Of a DNA stretch of 64,000 nt, positions 38,793 through 47,326 are shown piece after piece. This DNA is from CAMPJU01 sp036675265. Lineage in GTDB: Bacteria; Pseudomonadota; Gammaproteobacteria; Xanthomonadales; Xanthomonadaceae. The stretch spans positions 124,001 to 188,000 of the forward strand of contig JAKFFJ010000076.1 of the NCBI GenBank assembly GCA_036675265.1, in the 5' to 3' direction. The position numbers were made by a program, and so were the translations under genes. The notes below the pieces were generated by a model. It was not told the origin of the DNA. It saw nothing but the letters and a program-made list of their open reading frames with translations, and searched no databases. Numbering within the stretch: the stretch's first letter is position 1; each line of letters opens with the position of its first letter.

Positions 38793-40982
38793 TCAGTCGC
38801 CCGCCGGCGGGGTGATCGAGTAAGCGTCCGGCGGCACCGCGCCGAGCAGGTGTTCGACGAAGTAGTCCCAGCGCCGGCGCATCACGTACCACTGGTCCTG
38901 GCCGTAACCGTGCCGCGCGTGGGGCAGCAGCAACAGGTCGAAGTCCTTGTTGGCCTTCACCAGCGCGTCGACCACCAGCAGCGTGCCGTAGGGCGGCACG
39001 TTGTCGTCCATCATCCCGTGGACCAGGAACAGCTTGCCTTGCAGGTTCGCCGCGCGGGACTGGTTGGCCTGGTCGGCGTAGTTGCTGCGCCCATCGGCAT
39101 CGAACGTTTCCAGGCCCTGCCACTTCTCAGCCCAGTCGTCCTCGTAGTTGCGGTTGTCGTGGTTGCCGCTCTCCGAGATGCCGACCTTGAACACATCGGG
39201 GTACGTGAACATCGCGTCCGCGGTCGCGTAACCGCCGCCCGAATGACCCCAGATGCCCACGCGGTCGAGGTCGATCCAGTCGTGGCGCGCCGCCAGCTGG
39301 CGCACCGCGGCGACCTGGTCGGGCAACGTGTTGTCGCCGATGTCGCCATCGAAGGCGTCGTGGAAGGCCTTGCTCCGGAACGGCGTGCCCAGGCCGTCGA
39401 CCGCGATCACGATGAAGCCGAGTTCGGCGAGCGCCTGGTGGTCGCGTCGCGCGGTGGCGAAGCTGCGGCCGCGCACCGAGCCGGCCTGCGGGCCCGGGTA
39501 GACGTAGACGACCAGCGGATAGCGTCGTGACGCGTCGAAGTGCGTCGGCTTGAACATCAGGCCGTACAGGTCGGTCTCGCCGTCCCGCGCCTTGACGTTG
39601 AAGGGTTCCGGCGGCACCCAGCCGGCGGCGCGCAGCCGCGTGAGGTCCGCGCGTGCCACTTCGGCGACCAGGGTGCCTTCGGAGGACCTGCGCAGCACGG
39701 TGACCGGGGGCGTGGTCGGCGTGGAATGGGTGTCCACGAAATAGGTGCCGTCGGGCGACAGCGTGATGTCGTGGTTCGCGTCCTCGGGCGTGAGCAGCAC
39801 CGGCGCGCCGCCGTCCAGGCCCACCTTGTAGAAGTGCTGGTAGTACGGATTGCGCCCGGGTTCCATGCCGACGCCGCGGAACCACGCGGTGCGCGTCGCC
39901 GGATCGACGCGCAGCACTTCGGTGACGTTGCCTTCGCCCGTCGTGATCGCGCGCTTCAGCTCGCCGGTGGAAAGGTCGTGGAGATAGAGGTGCCCCCAGC
40001 CGCTGCGCTCGGAGAACCAGATGAACTCGTCGCTGCCGGGCAATACCTTCCAGTTGACCGCACCGTTGCCGCTCTCGAAATAGGTCGGCGCGTGCTCGTG
40101 GAACACGGTGCGGACCTTGCCGGTGGTGGGGTCGGCGACGCGCAGCCAGGTGTCCTTGTGGTCGCGCGAGGTCGAGGCGAACGCCAGGCTGGCCGAGTCC
40201 GGCGCCCACTGCACGTCTTCCCAGCCACCGGAGCAGCTGACGTCATCGCACAGGGTCGACCGGTGCTGGTCGGGCGGCATGTCCAGGCGCACGACGGTGC
40301 GTGTCGGGACGTCGATGACCACGCGCTCGATCATCGTGACGTGCTCGTCGCCGACCAGGGGGTACTTCCAGGTCTCGACCACGGGATGGCCGACGTTGGT
40401 CGACACCAGGGTCATGCTGCCGGTGCGGCGCTGGTCCTGCCGGAAGGTCGCGATCTTCGTCGAATCGGGCGACCACACGAGGATCGGGCGGTCGCTGTGG
40501 ATCCAGCCGGCATTGTCGGTGGCATAGCCGTAATCGGTCGTGCCGTCGGTGGTGAGCGGCGCCTCCACCCCGGTGGCCGTGTCGCGGACCCACAGGTTCC
40601 ACTCGCGGATGAAGGCCTCCTGCTTGCCGTCCGGCGACACCACGACCGGCGGCGCGTCCTCCGCGTCATCCGCAGGCGTTTCCGTTTCTTGGTCGTGCCC
40701 GACGGGCGCGACGCCGGGCGCCGGGGCCACGGTGCCGGTTGCCGCGTCCATCCGCAGCGTGCGGTCACCGCCCGCGTCGTGGACCTCGAACACGACGTGG
40801 CGGTCGTCCTCCCAGGTGACGTCGCTCACCGCGTCGTCGACCAGCGGGTCGGCGTGGTGCGCGAGGAACCGCTCGGCGCGGGCGTAGTCGGTGGTGGTCA
40901 GGACCCGTGGTTCGTGGGCCAGGGCCGGGCCCGCGAGGGCCACCAGGACGAGCAGGGCAAGCAGGCGTTCGGTCGTATTCAT
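38793..40982 (-). CDS. S9 family serine peptidase (dipeptidyl peptidase IV-like)
   Basis: 729 residues with a signal peptide (LLALLVLVALAGPALA). An eight-bladed propeller (about 40-470, with the DPP-IV Glu in DYGYATDNAGW-like blades) precedes the alpha/beta-hydrolase domain. The nucleophile is in GIWGHSGGGYA, Asp in VHGMMDDNVPP and His in LPHARHGYG. DPP-IV-type enzymes cut X-Pro dipeptides from peptides in the periplasm; the sequence fits that group, but subfamily specificity is inferred. Divergent from the pigment ketosynthase gene. Confidence 0.92.
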   Translation of the reverse strand: MNTTERLLALLVLVALAGPALAHEPRVLTTTDYARAERFLAHHADPLVDDAVSDVTWEDDRHVVFEVHDAGGDRTLRMDAATGTVAPAPGVAPVGHDQETETPADDAEDAPPVVVSPDGKQEAFIREWNLWVRDTATGVEAPLTTDGTTDYGYATDNAGWIHSDRPILVWSPDSTKIATFRQDQRRTGSMTLVSTNVGHPVVETWKYPLVGDEHVTMIERVVIDVPTRTVVRLDMPPDQHRSTLCDDVSCSGGWEDVQWAPDSASLAFASTSRDHKDTWLRVADPTTGKVRTVFHEHAPTYFESGNGAVNWKVLPGSDEFIWFSERSGWGHLYLHDLSTGELKRAITTGEGNVTEVLRVDPATRTAWFRGVGMEPGRNPYYQHFYKVGLDGGAPVLLTPEDANHDITLSPDGTYFVDTHSTPTTPPVTVLRRSSEGTLVAEVARADLTRLRAAGWVPPEPFNVKARDGETDLYGLMFKPTHFDASRRYPLVVYVYPGPQAGSVRGRSFATARRDHQALAELGFIVIAVDGLGTPFRSKAFHDAFDGDIGDNTLPDQVAAVRQLAARHDWIDLDRVGIWGHSGGGYATADAMFTYPDVFKVGISESGNHDNRNYEDDWAEKWQGLETFDADGRSNYADQANQSRAANLQGKLFLVHGMMDDNVPPYGTLLVVDALVKANKDFDLLLLPHARHGYGQDQWYVMRRRWDYFVEHLLGAVPPDAYSITPPAGD

Positions 40983-41076
40983 CGCCAGAGCGTAACAAGC
41001 GTTTCGCGACCTGCGCCCCTCCTACCTATACTCACCGGCGAGTGCCGCGACGCGGTGCCGCATTCAGGAAGTCCGC

Positions 41077-42330
41077 GTGCCGCCAGCGCTCTCGTCGTCC
41101 CCGCAGCCGCAACCGATGCGCCCGCTGGCGATCCGCGCCTGGACCGCGACCACCGCCCTGGGGCGTGGCAGGGATGCCCAGCTGTCGGCATTGCGCGAAC
41201 GCCGCAGCGGCCTGCGCCCGAACGCATTCGGCCCGCTGGTCGACGGCGCGCCGCTGGCCTGCTGGACCGGGCGCGTCGACGGCCTCGAAGCATCCCCGCT
41301 CCCGCAGGCGCTTGCCCGATGGGAGTGCCGCAACAACCGCCTGGCCTGGCTGGCGCTGCAACAGGACGGCGTGCAGGAGGCGATCGCCGCCGCGCGCGCG
41401 CGACACGGCGCCGATCGCATCGCGATCGTGCTGGGGACATCCACCTCCAGCATCGGCGCGAGCGAAGCCGCCTACACGCGCCTGCAGCCGGGTCCGGATG
41501 GAACGCCTGCGTTTCCCGGGGACCTGGCCCGACCGATCGTGCACACGCCGCATTCCCTCGGCGATTTCGTGCGCGCAGCGACCGGGCTCGAAGGCCCGGC
41601 GGTGACGGTCGCGACGGCCTGTTCCTCCAGCGCCAAGGTGTTCGCGCAGGCGGCGCGGCTGGTCCAGGCCGGCGTCGTCGATGCCGCGCTGGTCGGCGGC
41701 GTGGACACGTTGTGCGGCAGCGTGCTCTACGGTTTCAACGCGTTGCAGCTGGTGTCGCGTGAACCGTGCCGCCCGTTCGATGCGCGGCGCGACGGCCTGT
41801 CGCTCGGCGAGGCAGGCGGTTTCGCACTGCTCGAGCGTGCGGGCGATGCCGCGGCCGCGGGCGAACTCCGGCTGCGCGGCTACGGCGAGTCCAGCGATGC
41901 GCACCACATGTCCGCGCCGCATCCGGAAGGGCTCGGCGCGCGGCTGGCGATGCGCGACGCGATGGCGCGCGCCGGTGTCGAGCCAGGCGACATCGGCTAC
42001 CTGAACCTGCACGGCACCGCGACGCCGGCCAACGACAGCGTCGAGGCGCAGGCGGTCGCGGCGCTGTTTCCGCCGACCTTGCACGCCGCGTCGAGCAAGG
42101 GCTGGACCGGGCACACCCTGGGCGCTGCGGGCATCGTCGAGTCGGTGTTCGCGCTGCTCGCGCTCGCGCACGGGTTGCTGCCGGGCACGCTCAACAGCGA
42201 CACGCCCGACCCGGCCTGCGGACCGCAGGTCCGGTTCGACAATGCGGCCGCCCCCGCGCTGCGTTACGCCATGAACAACTCGTTCGGCTTCGGCGGCAAC
42301 AACTGTTCGCTGGTGTTCGGCCGCGCATGA
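41077..42330 (+). CDS. Beta-ketoacyl-ACP synthase of the aryl-polyene (xanthomonadin) cluster
   Basis: 417 residues from a GTG preceded by AGGAA six bases upstream. The Cys-His-His triad of elongating ketosynthases is present: Cys182 in ATACSSSAK, His in NLHGTATPAND and His in GWTGHTLGAAG. It would condense malonyl-ACP onto the growing polyene. The lead position in the four-gene rightward operon, with a chain-length factor, glycosyltransferase and halogenase behind it, matches aryl-polyene clusters. TATACT at 41027-41032 is a candidate -10 box in the divergent gap shared with the S9 peptidase gene. Confidence 0.92.
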   Translation: MPPALSSSPQPQPMRPLAIRAWTATTALGRGRDAQLSALRERRSGLRPNAFGPLVDGAPLACWTGRVDGLEASPLPQALARWECRNNRLAWLALQQDGVQEAIAAARARHGADRIAIVLGTSTSSIGASEAAYTRLQPGPDGTPAFPGDLARPIVHTPHSLGDFVRAATGLEGPAVTVATACSSSAKVFAQAARLVQAGVVDAALVGGVDTLCGSVLYGFNALQLVSREPCRPFDARRDGLSLGEAGGFALLERAGDAAAAGELRLRGYGESSDAHHMSAPHPEGLGARLAMRDAMARAGVEPGDIGYLNLHGTATPANDSVEAQAVAALFPPTLHAASSKGWTGHTLGAAGIVESVFALLALAHGLLPGTLNSDTPDPACGPQVRFDNAAAPALRYAMNNSFGFGGNNCSLVFGRA

Positions 42331-43106
42331 CCCCGCTGTCCGCTTCCATCGCCGGCATCGGGTTCTGGACCGACGGCCTGCCCTCGTGGGACGCGGCGCG
42401 CGCCTTCGCTGCCACCGGCGTGCCGCCCGGGCATGCACCGGCGCGACCGGCGCCCGACCTGCTGGCGCCCAACGAGCGCCGGCGCGCACCCGAAACCGTG
42501 GCGGTCGCGCTCGACGTGGCGCAGGCGGCATGCGCGGGCGCCGGCCTGGATCCCGCAACGCTGCCGTCGGTGTTCGCGTCGACCCACGGCGAGCTGGCGA
42601 TCACCGACTACATGTGCGAGACCCTGGCGCGCGCGCCGGCGGACATCTCTCCCACCCGGTTCCACAATTCCGTGCACAACGCCGCCGCGGGCTACTGGAC
42701 CATCGGCACCGGCTGCGTGAAGCCCGCCACCGCGTTGAGCGCGTACCGTGCGACGTTCGCGCAGGGACTGCTGGAGGCGCTGGTGCAGCTCGTGGCGGGC
42801 AACGAGGGCGTGCTGCTGGTGGCCTACGACACGCCGGCACGTGGCCCGCTGGGCGCACAGGCGCGCAGCACCGGGCTGCTCGGCGGCGCGCTCGTGCTGG
42901 TCCGCGACGGCGCGGGCCCGCGGATTTCAGCGACACTCGGCACCGGCGAGGCATCGCCGGGCGATGGACCACTCGCCAGGCATGCCAGGGAGAATGCGAT
43001 GGCACCGATGCTTCCGTTGTTCGATGCGCTGGCGGCGGGGACGGGCACTGCCTGTCTGGATGCCGGCGCGGGTCGCGTGCTGCGCGTGGAGGTCACCCAT
43101 GGCTGA
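42327..43106 (+). CDS. Ketosynthase chain-length factor-like protein
   Basis: 259 residues, the short PF13723-type partner of the polyene ketosynthase. ASIAGIGFWTDGLPSW, SVFASTHGELAITDYMCETL and FHNSVHNAAAGYWTIGTGC are the family pattern. The usual active-site histidine motifs of elongating synthases are absent, as expected for a non-catalytic subunit that sets chain length. A cysteine (about residue 130, TGC) lies where the catalytic Cys of the partner would be. It overlaps the ketosynthase stop by four bases and the glycosyltransferase start by eight, so translation is coupled. Confidence 0.88.
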   Translation: MTPLSASIAGIGFWTDGLPSWDAARAFAATGVPPGHAPARPAPDLLAPNERRRAPETVAVALDVAQAACAGAGLDPATLPSVFASTHGELAITDYMCETLARAPADISPTRFHNSVHNAAAGYWTIGTGCVKPATALSAYRATFAQGLLEALVQLVAGNEGVLLVAYDTPARGPLGAQARSTGLLGGALVLVRDGAGPRISATLGTGEASPGDGPLARHARENAMAPMLPLFDALAAGTGTACLDAGAGRVLRVEVTHG

Positions 43107-43947
43107 GCAGCCGTCCTTCGCCCCGATGAAGCTCGACCCTGCCCGCATCGCCGTCGTGATTCCGGCGCTGAACGAGGCGCTGCGGATCCGCGACGTCGTG
43201 TCCGGCGCGCTCGCGCATTGTCCGAACGTCATCGTGGTGGACGACGGGTCCGATGACGCCACGGTCGAACGCATCGCAGACCTGCCGGCGGTGGTGCTGC
43301 GGCACGCGCGCCGGATGGGCAAGGGCGCATCCCTGCGCGACGGGTTCGCCGAGGCATTGCGCCGCGGCATGCAGGGCGTGGTCACCATGGACGGCGACGG
43401 CCAGCATGCGGCCGAGGACATCCCGCGGCTGCTGGCGGCCGCGCAGCGGCATCCGGGCGCCATCGTGATCGGCGCGCGCCTGCGCAAGCGGGCCAGCCAG
43501 CCCGGGTACCGCAGGCTGGCCAACGAGTTCGGCGACTGGGGCATCGCGTTCGGGACCGGTTACCGCATCGCCGATACGCAGAGCGGGCAACGCTATTACC
43601 CGGCGGCCGTGGCCGCGCTTGGCGACGTGCCGGGCGAGGACTTCGTGTTCGAGGCGCAGATCCTGATTTCCGCGGCGCGCCGGTTGGGCACGCGATGCGT
43701 GTCGATCCCGATCGAATCGCGCTACAGCGTGCACGACAGCGACCAGCAGTTCCGCGCCAGCCATTTCCGCCCGTTGCGGGACCTGTGGCGGATCACGTCG
43801 CACGTGGTCGTGCAGGTGCTCGGCCACGAGAGCCTGCTGTCCGCCTGGCGCAAGACCCGCGCAAACCCCGCGGTGATCGACGACCCGACGGGCGAGTTCT
43901 CGACGACGCCGCCGAAGCGCGCCGCGGCGCGCAAGACCCACGCATGA
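43099..43947 (+). CDS. Family 2 glycosyltransferase of the pigment cluster
   Basis: 282 residues with a GT-A fold: VIPALNEALRIRDVV, the nucleotide Asp pair in IVVDDGSDDATVE, and the DXD-type TMDGDGQHAAED. The C-terminal half (DTQSGQRYYPA, GEDFVFEAQILI, ESRYSVHDSDQQF) is like DPM1/polyprenyl-phosphate transferases, with no membrane anchor. In pigment clusters this type is thought to decorate the polyene or build its lipid headgroup; the donor is unknown. It is translationally coupled to the genes on both sides. Confidence 0.88.
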   Translation: MAEQPSFAPMKLDPARIAVVIPALNEALRIRDVVSGALAHCPNVIVVDDGSDDATVERIADLPAVVLRHARRMGKGASLRDGFAEALRRGMQGVVTMDGDGQHAAEDIPRLLAAAQRHPGAIVIGARLRKRASQPGYRRLANEFGDWGIAFGTGYRIADTQSGQRYYPAAVAALGDVPGEDFVFEAQILISAARRLGTRCVSIPIESRYSVHDSDQQFRASHFRPLRDLWRITSHVVVQVLGHESLLSAWRKTRANPAVIDDPTGEFSTTPPKRAAARKTHA

Positions 43948-45641
43948 CGGCACCGGTCGAATGCGATGTCGCCGTGGTCGGCGGCGGGCTCGCCGGGTTG
44001 TGCCTGGCGCTGCAGTTGAAGGGTCGCGACCCCGCGATCGACGTCGTCGTCCTGGAGCGCAACCGGCACCCGGTCCCGGAGGCCGCGTTCAAGGTCGGCG
44101 AGTCGATGGTCGAGATCGGCGCGCACTATTTCGCCAACATCCTCGGCCTGCGCGGGCACCTGGATGCCGCGCAGGTGCGCAAGTTCGGATTCCGCTTCTT
44201 CTTCAGCGACGGGCGCGACGACCTGGGCGCGTGCACCGAGATCGGCGTCAGCCGGCCGCTGCCGACCCCGTCGTGGCAGGTCGACCGGGGGCGCTTCGAG
44301 AACTTCCTGGGCGAACGCGCCCGTGCGCTCGGCGTGCGCTTCCTGGACGGGACGACCGTGCGCGCCGTGAGGATCGGCCAGGGCGACGCACCACACGAGG
44401 TGGACCATGTGGGAGCCGCCATGGCGGCGAATGGACCCGGCGAAGCACTTCACCGCCATGGCGGCCCCCATACGCTGCGCGCGCGCTGGCTCGTCGACGC
44501 GAGCGGGCGCGCCGGCGTGCTCAAGCGCACCCTCGGCCTGGCCGAGCCGAACGACCACGACGCCCATGCCGCGTGGTGGCGGGTGGAGGGCGTGCTGGAC
44601 GTCGACGCCTGGGGCGACGCCGAGTGGCGCGCGCGCTGCGACCCGCCCGAGCGCTGGCGTTCCACCAGCCACCTGTGCGGCCCGGGCTACTGGCTCTGGC
44701 TGATCCCGCTGGCGTCCGGGGCGCATTCGCTCGGCATCGTCTGCGATCCCGCGACGCATCCGCTCGACACCATCGACACGCCGGACAAGGTGTCGGCCTG
44801 GTTGCGCCTCCACCAGCCGCGCGTCGCCCGGGCGCTGGCGGAGGGCGGCCATGCGCCGATGGACTTCCGCTACCTGCGCCACTTCTCGCACGGCTGCAGG
44901 CAGGTGTTCTCCGGCGACCGCTGGGCATCGACCGGCGAGGCGGGCGTCTTCCTCGATCCGTTCTATTCGCCCGGCAGCGACTTCATCGCGATCGCCAACA
45001 CCTACATCTGCGAACTGGTGCAACGCGACCGCGCCGGCCGCGACGTCGCGCCGCATGCCGCGCTCTTCCAGCAGCTGTTCTTTGCGTTCTACGAAAACAC
45101 GCTGAGCCTCTTCCGCGGGCAGTACCCCTTGTTCGGCGACCCGCAGGTGCTGACCTGCAAGGTGCTCTGGGACTACACCTTCTACTGGTCGCTGCTGGCA
45201 CCGCTGTTCTACGGCGGGCGGATCGCGGACATCCCGCTGCTGGGTCGGGTGCGCGACAGCGCGCGCCGCGCGGAGGCGCTCAACGCGGCCATGCAGCGGC
45301 TGCTGCGCGAATGGGGCGAGCGCAATGCCGTCGTGGGGGTGGAAGCGTCCCCCCGGCACGAAGGTCCGGGCAGCCCGCCGATGCTCGACCAGCAGGCAGT
45401 GCCCTGGTTCCACGAGATGAATCGCGGACTGGCCGATGCACTGGACGACCCCGCGTTCGTCGCCCGCATCCAGGCCAACGTCGCGCGCATGGGCGTGCTG
45501 GCCGCCGAACTGCTGGGCTACGCGCGGGACGCGCATCCGGGAATCGGCGACCACGGCCTTTCGGCCCTCCTCGAAAGCGATCCCCCGGTGGCCACGGACC
45601 CGCTGCCGCTGGTGCCGGCAGCGTGGCGCAACGTCGCCTGA
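43944..45641 (+). CDS. FAD-dependent halogenase of the xanthomonadin cluster, with a translated repeat
   Basis: 565 residues. The flavin loop GGGLAGLCLALQL (13-25), the conserved FKVGES block with the candidate catalytic Lys50, and WxWxIP at 250-255 (WLWLIP) mark a flavin-dependent halogenase of the phenol/pyrrole type. It probably halogenates the aryl head of the polyene; xanthomonadins are known to be brominated. The GD motif is in FSGDRWASTGEAGVFLDPFY. Residues 156-176 are encoded by a complete palindromic repeat (44409-44471) in frame between two FAD-domain strands, an insertion likely to form a surface loop. A reduced-flavin supplier is not in the window. Confidence 0.88.
   Translation: MTAPVECDVAVVGGGLAGLCLALQLKGRDPAIDVVVLERNRHPVPEAAFKVGESMVEIGAHYFANILGLRGHLDAAQVRKFGFRFFFSDGRDDLGACTEIGVSRPLPTPSWQVDRGRFENFLGERARALGVRFLDGTTVRAVRIGQGDAPHEVDHVGAAMAANGPGEALHRHGGPHTLRARWLVDASGRAGVLKRTLGLAEPNDHDAHAAWWRVEGVLDVDAWGDAEWRARCDPPERWRSTSHLCGPGYWLWLIPLASGAHSLGIVCDPATHPLDTIDTPDKVSAWLRLHQPRVARALAEGGHAPMDFRYLRHFSHGCRQVFSGDRWASTGEAGVFLDPFYSPGSDFIAIANTYICELVQRDRAGRDVAPHAALFQQLFFAFYENTLSLFRGQYPLFGDPQVLTCKVLWDYTFYWSLLAPLFYGGRIADIPLLGRVRDSARRAEALNAAMQRLLREWGERNAVVGVEASPRHEGPGSPPMLDQQAVPWFHEMNRGLADALDDPAFVARIQANVARMGVLAAELLGYARDAHPGIGDHGLSALLESDPPVATDPLPLVPAAWRNVA
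44409..44471. repeat. Palindromic repeat inside halogenase coding sequence (63 bp)
   Basis: GTGGGAGCCGCCATGGCGGC at the left and CACCGCCATGGCGGCCCCCAT at the right, around AATGGACCCGGCGAAGCACTT. It starts on a codon boundary in the same phase as the YceI copy (GTG-GGA-GCC) and adds exactly 21 codons. Confidence 0.9.
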
Positions 45642-45672
45642 CCTCGTCCCGTTCGGGGCGGTCCCGCGTCGG

Positions 45673-46089
45673 TCAGTCTTCCAGCACCCAGATCGCGACA
45701 CCCACCGCGCGTCGCTGCGACGTCGGGATGCCGACGCTGCCGAAGATCCCGACGTGGCGGCGCGCGATGCCGGTGCCCACGCTGACCCCGACCGGCGGCG
45801 CCACCGTGTCCACGCCGAGGAGCAACACGCCGTTCGCCCCGAGCGCCGCGGCTTCCCGGCGCAGGCGCGCAATGGCGCTGTCGGTCTGTCCCGGCGTTCC
45901 GAACCCGACCGCACTCTCGGTCTCCAGGCGCGCGATTTCCTCGAATCGCGCCGGCGGATCCACGTAGACGCGCACCGCCTCGGCCGCCACGGGCGCGCGG
46001 GCAGGCCCCAGCATCACCTTCGAAGTGCTCGCGCAGCCCGCCGCGAGGGCAAGGGCGAGGAGAAGCGACACGCAACGCAGGGCAGTCAT
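45673..46089 (-). CDS. Small lipoprotein at the end of the pigment operon
   Basis: 138 residues. The lipobox LALAAGC places Cys near residue 19. The rest has RVYVDPPARFEEIARLET and ARLRREAAALGANGVLLLGVD, a pattern seen in small envelope lipoproteins and in YbjQ-like folds (signalling or metal-binding), but I cannot name a function. The longer open frame upstream overlaps the reductase gene and is rejected. It is the last gene of the leftward pigment operon and converges with the halogenase gene 31 bases away. Confidence 0.8.
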   Translation of the reverse strand: MTALRCVSLLLALALAAGCASTSKVMLGPARAPVAAEAVRVYVDPPARFEEIARLETESAVGFGTPGQTDSAIARLRREAAALGANGVLLLGVDTVAPPVGVSVGTGIARRHVGIFGSVGIPTSQRRAVGVAIWVLED

Positions 46090-46139
46090 GGGGAACACCT
46101 CGATCGAAGGGCGCGAGCATACGCCCCGGCAGGTCACCG

Positions 46140-46880
46140 TCAGGTCATCCCGCCGTCGACCCCGATCACCTGCCCGTTCACGTAGGACGCGGCGTCCGAG
46201 CACAGGAACCCGATCAAGGCAGCCACCTCTTCCGGCGCACCCGCCCTTCCCGCCGGCACCACCTGCTTCACCACGTCCGCCGGGAAGGACGCGTCCGCCA
46301 TGCGGCCCGCAACCACGCCCGGCGCCACCACGTTCACGGTGATCCCGCGCGATCCCATCTCGCGCGCCAGCGACTTGGAGGCGCCGTGCAGGGCCGACTT
46401 CGCCGCCGCGTAATTCGCCTGTCCGCGGTTGCCGAGCACCGCCGCCACCGACGACACGCTGACGATCCGGCCCCACCGCGTGCGTGCCATCGGCAGCAGC
46501 AACGGCTGGGTCACGTGGAAGAACCCGTGCAGCGACACGTCGACGACCCGTCGCCATTGCGCCTCCGACATGCCCGCCAGCGGCGCGTCGTCGTGGACGC
46601 CCGCGTTGTTGACCAGCACCTGGACCGGGCCGTCCGCGAGCAGGCCCTCGATCGCCGCGCGCGTCGCGTCGCCATCGGCCACGTCGAACGCCACCGCCTG
46701 CGCGCTGCCGCCCTCGTGGTGGATCGCGTCGACCACGGCCCGGGCGCGGGCCGGATGCGTGTTTGCATGGACGATCACGTGCATCCCGGCGGCCGCCAGC
46801 TGCCGGCAGGTCGCGCCACCGATGTCGCCGCTGCCGCCGGTCACCAGCGCGCGCCGCGCGATCGCCTGGATCGTCGTCAT
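46140..46880 (-). CDS. 3-oxoacyl-ACP reductase (FabG-like, pigment cluster)
   Basis: 246 residues of the short-chain dehydrogenase family. The cofactor loop TGGSGDIGGATC, NNAG in VLVNNAGVHDD, catalytic Ser in VSVSSVAAV and Tyr/Lys in YAAAKSALHGAS are present. It would reduce beta-ketoacyl-ACP intermediates during polyene extension. Four-base overlap with the dehydratase gene upstream couples the two. The unusual LoopTGGSGDIGG differs from housekeeping FabG, as expected for a dedicated enzyme. No second reductase is seen in the window. Confidence 0.9.
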   Translation of the reverse strand: MTTIQAIARRALVTGGSGDIGGATCRQLAAAGMHVIVHANTHPARARAVVDAIHHEGGSAQAVAFDVADGDATRAAIEGLLADGPVQVLVNNAGVHDDAPLAGMSEAQWRRVVDVSLHGFFHVTQPLLLPMARTRWGRIVSVSSVAAVLGNRGQANYAAAKSALHGASKSLAREMGSRGITVNVVAPGVVAGRMADASFPADVVKQVVPAGRAGAPEEVAALIGFLCSDAASYVNGQVIGVDGGMT

Positions 46881-47326
46881 GTCGTTTCCCCGCCTGTCGG
46901 GCCCGCCAGCATCACCGCGGCGCGGCCTTCGGCCAGCAGCGTACCTGCATGGTGGATCCGGAAGGCATATTGCTGGCTCGCCGGCGAATCGGCCAGTCGT
47001 TCGGCACTGCCTTCCAGCGGCCCGGCCAGGTCGTCGATGCGATCGACATGCAGGACGACCGCGCGCAGCGCCACCAGCACGCCGGGGCGCGCCACGCCGC
47101 CGGCCTCGCTCGCGCGCAGGCCGCCATGCACCGCCATCGCCTGCGCCCCGTACTCGCACAGGTGCAGGGCGCGCAGCCGACCGTCGCCACGCAACGGATG
47201 CGACGGGTCGCGGTGGTTGTCCGCGCGCAACGCGATGCATGCGGCGTCCCACGCGACGACCTCGTCCCACAGGCACATCGCGCCCGCATGGGGCACCAGC
47301 GACAGGATGCGGTCGCGGCCGATCAT
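46877..47326 (-). CDS. Hotdog-fold 3-hydroxyacyl-ACP dehydratase (ApeP-like)
   Basis: 149 residues from the ATG at 47326 (IGRDRILSLVPHAGAMCLWD). His13 in VPHAGAM is the candidate catalytic His, as in the ApeP-type dehydratases of aryl-polyene clusters; ALHLCEYGAQAMAVHGGL is the central helix. It removes water from 3-hydroxyacyl-ACP to add each double bond. It overlaps the exporter gene's stop and the reductase gene's start by four bases on each side, so all three should be co-translated. Confidence 0.87.
   Translation of the reverse strand: MIGRDRILSLVPHAGAMCLWDEVVAWDAACIALRADNHRDPSHPLRGDGRLRALHLCEYGAQAMAVHGGLRASEAGGVARPGVLVALRAVVLHVDRIDDLAGPLEGSAERLADSPASQQYAFRIHHAGTLLAEGRAAVMLAGPTGGETT

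Noticed and set aside
45642..45672. Possible terminator between the halogenase and lipoprotein genes
   Set aside because: CCCG-TT-CGGG makes only a very short stem with no T-run, so it is not supported as a terminator.
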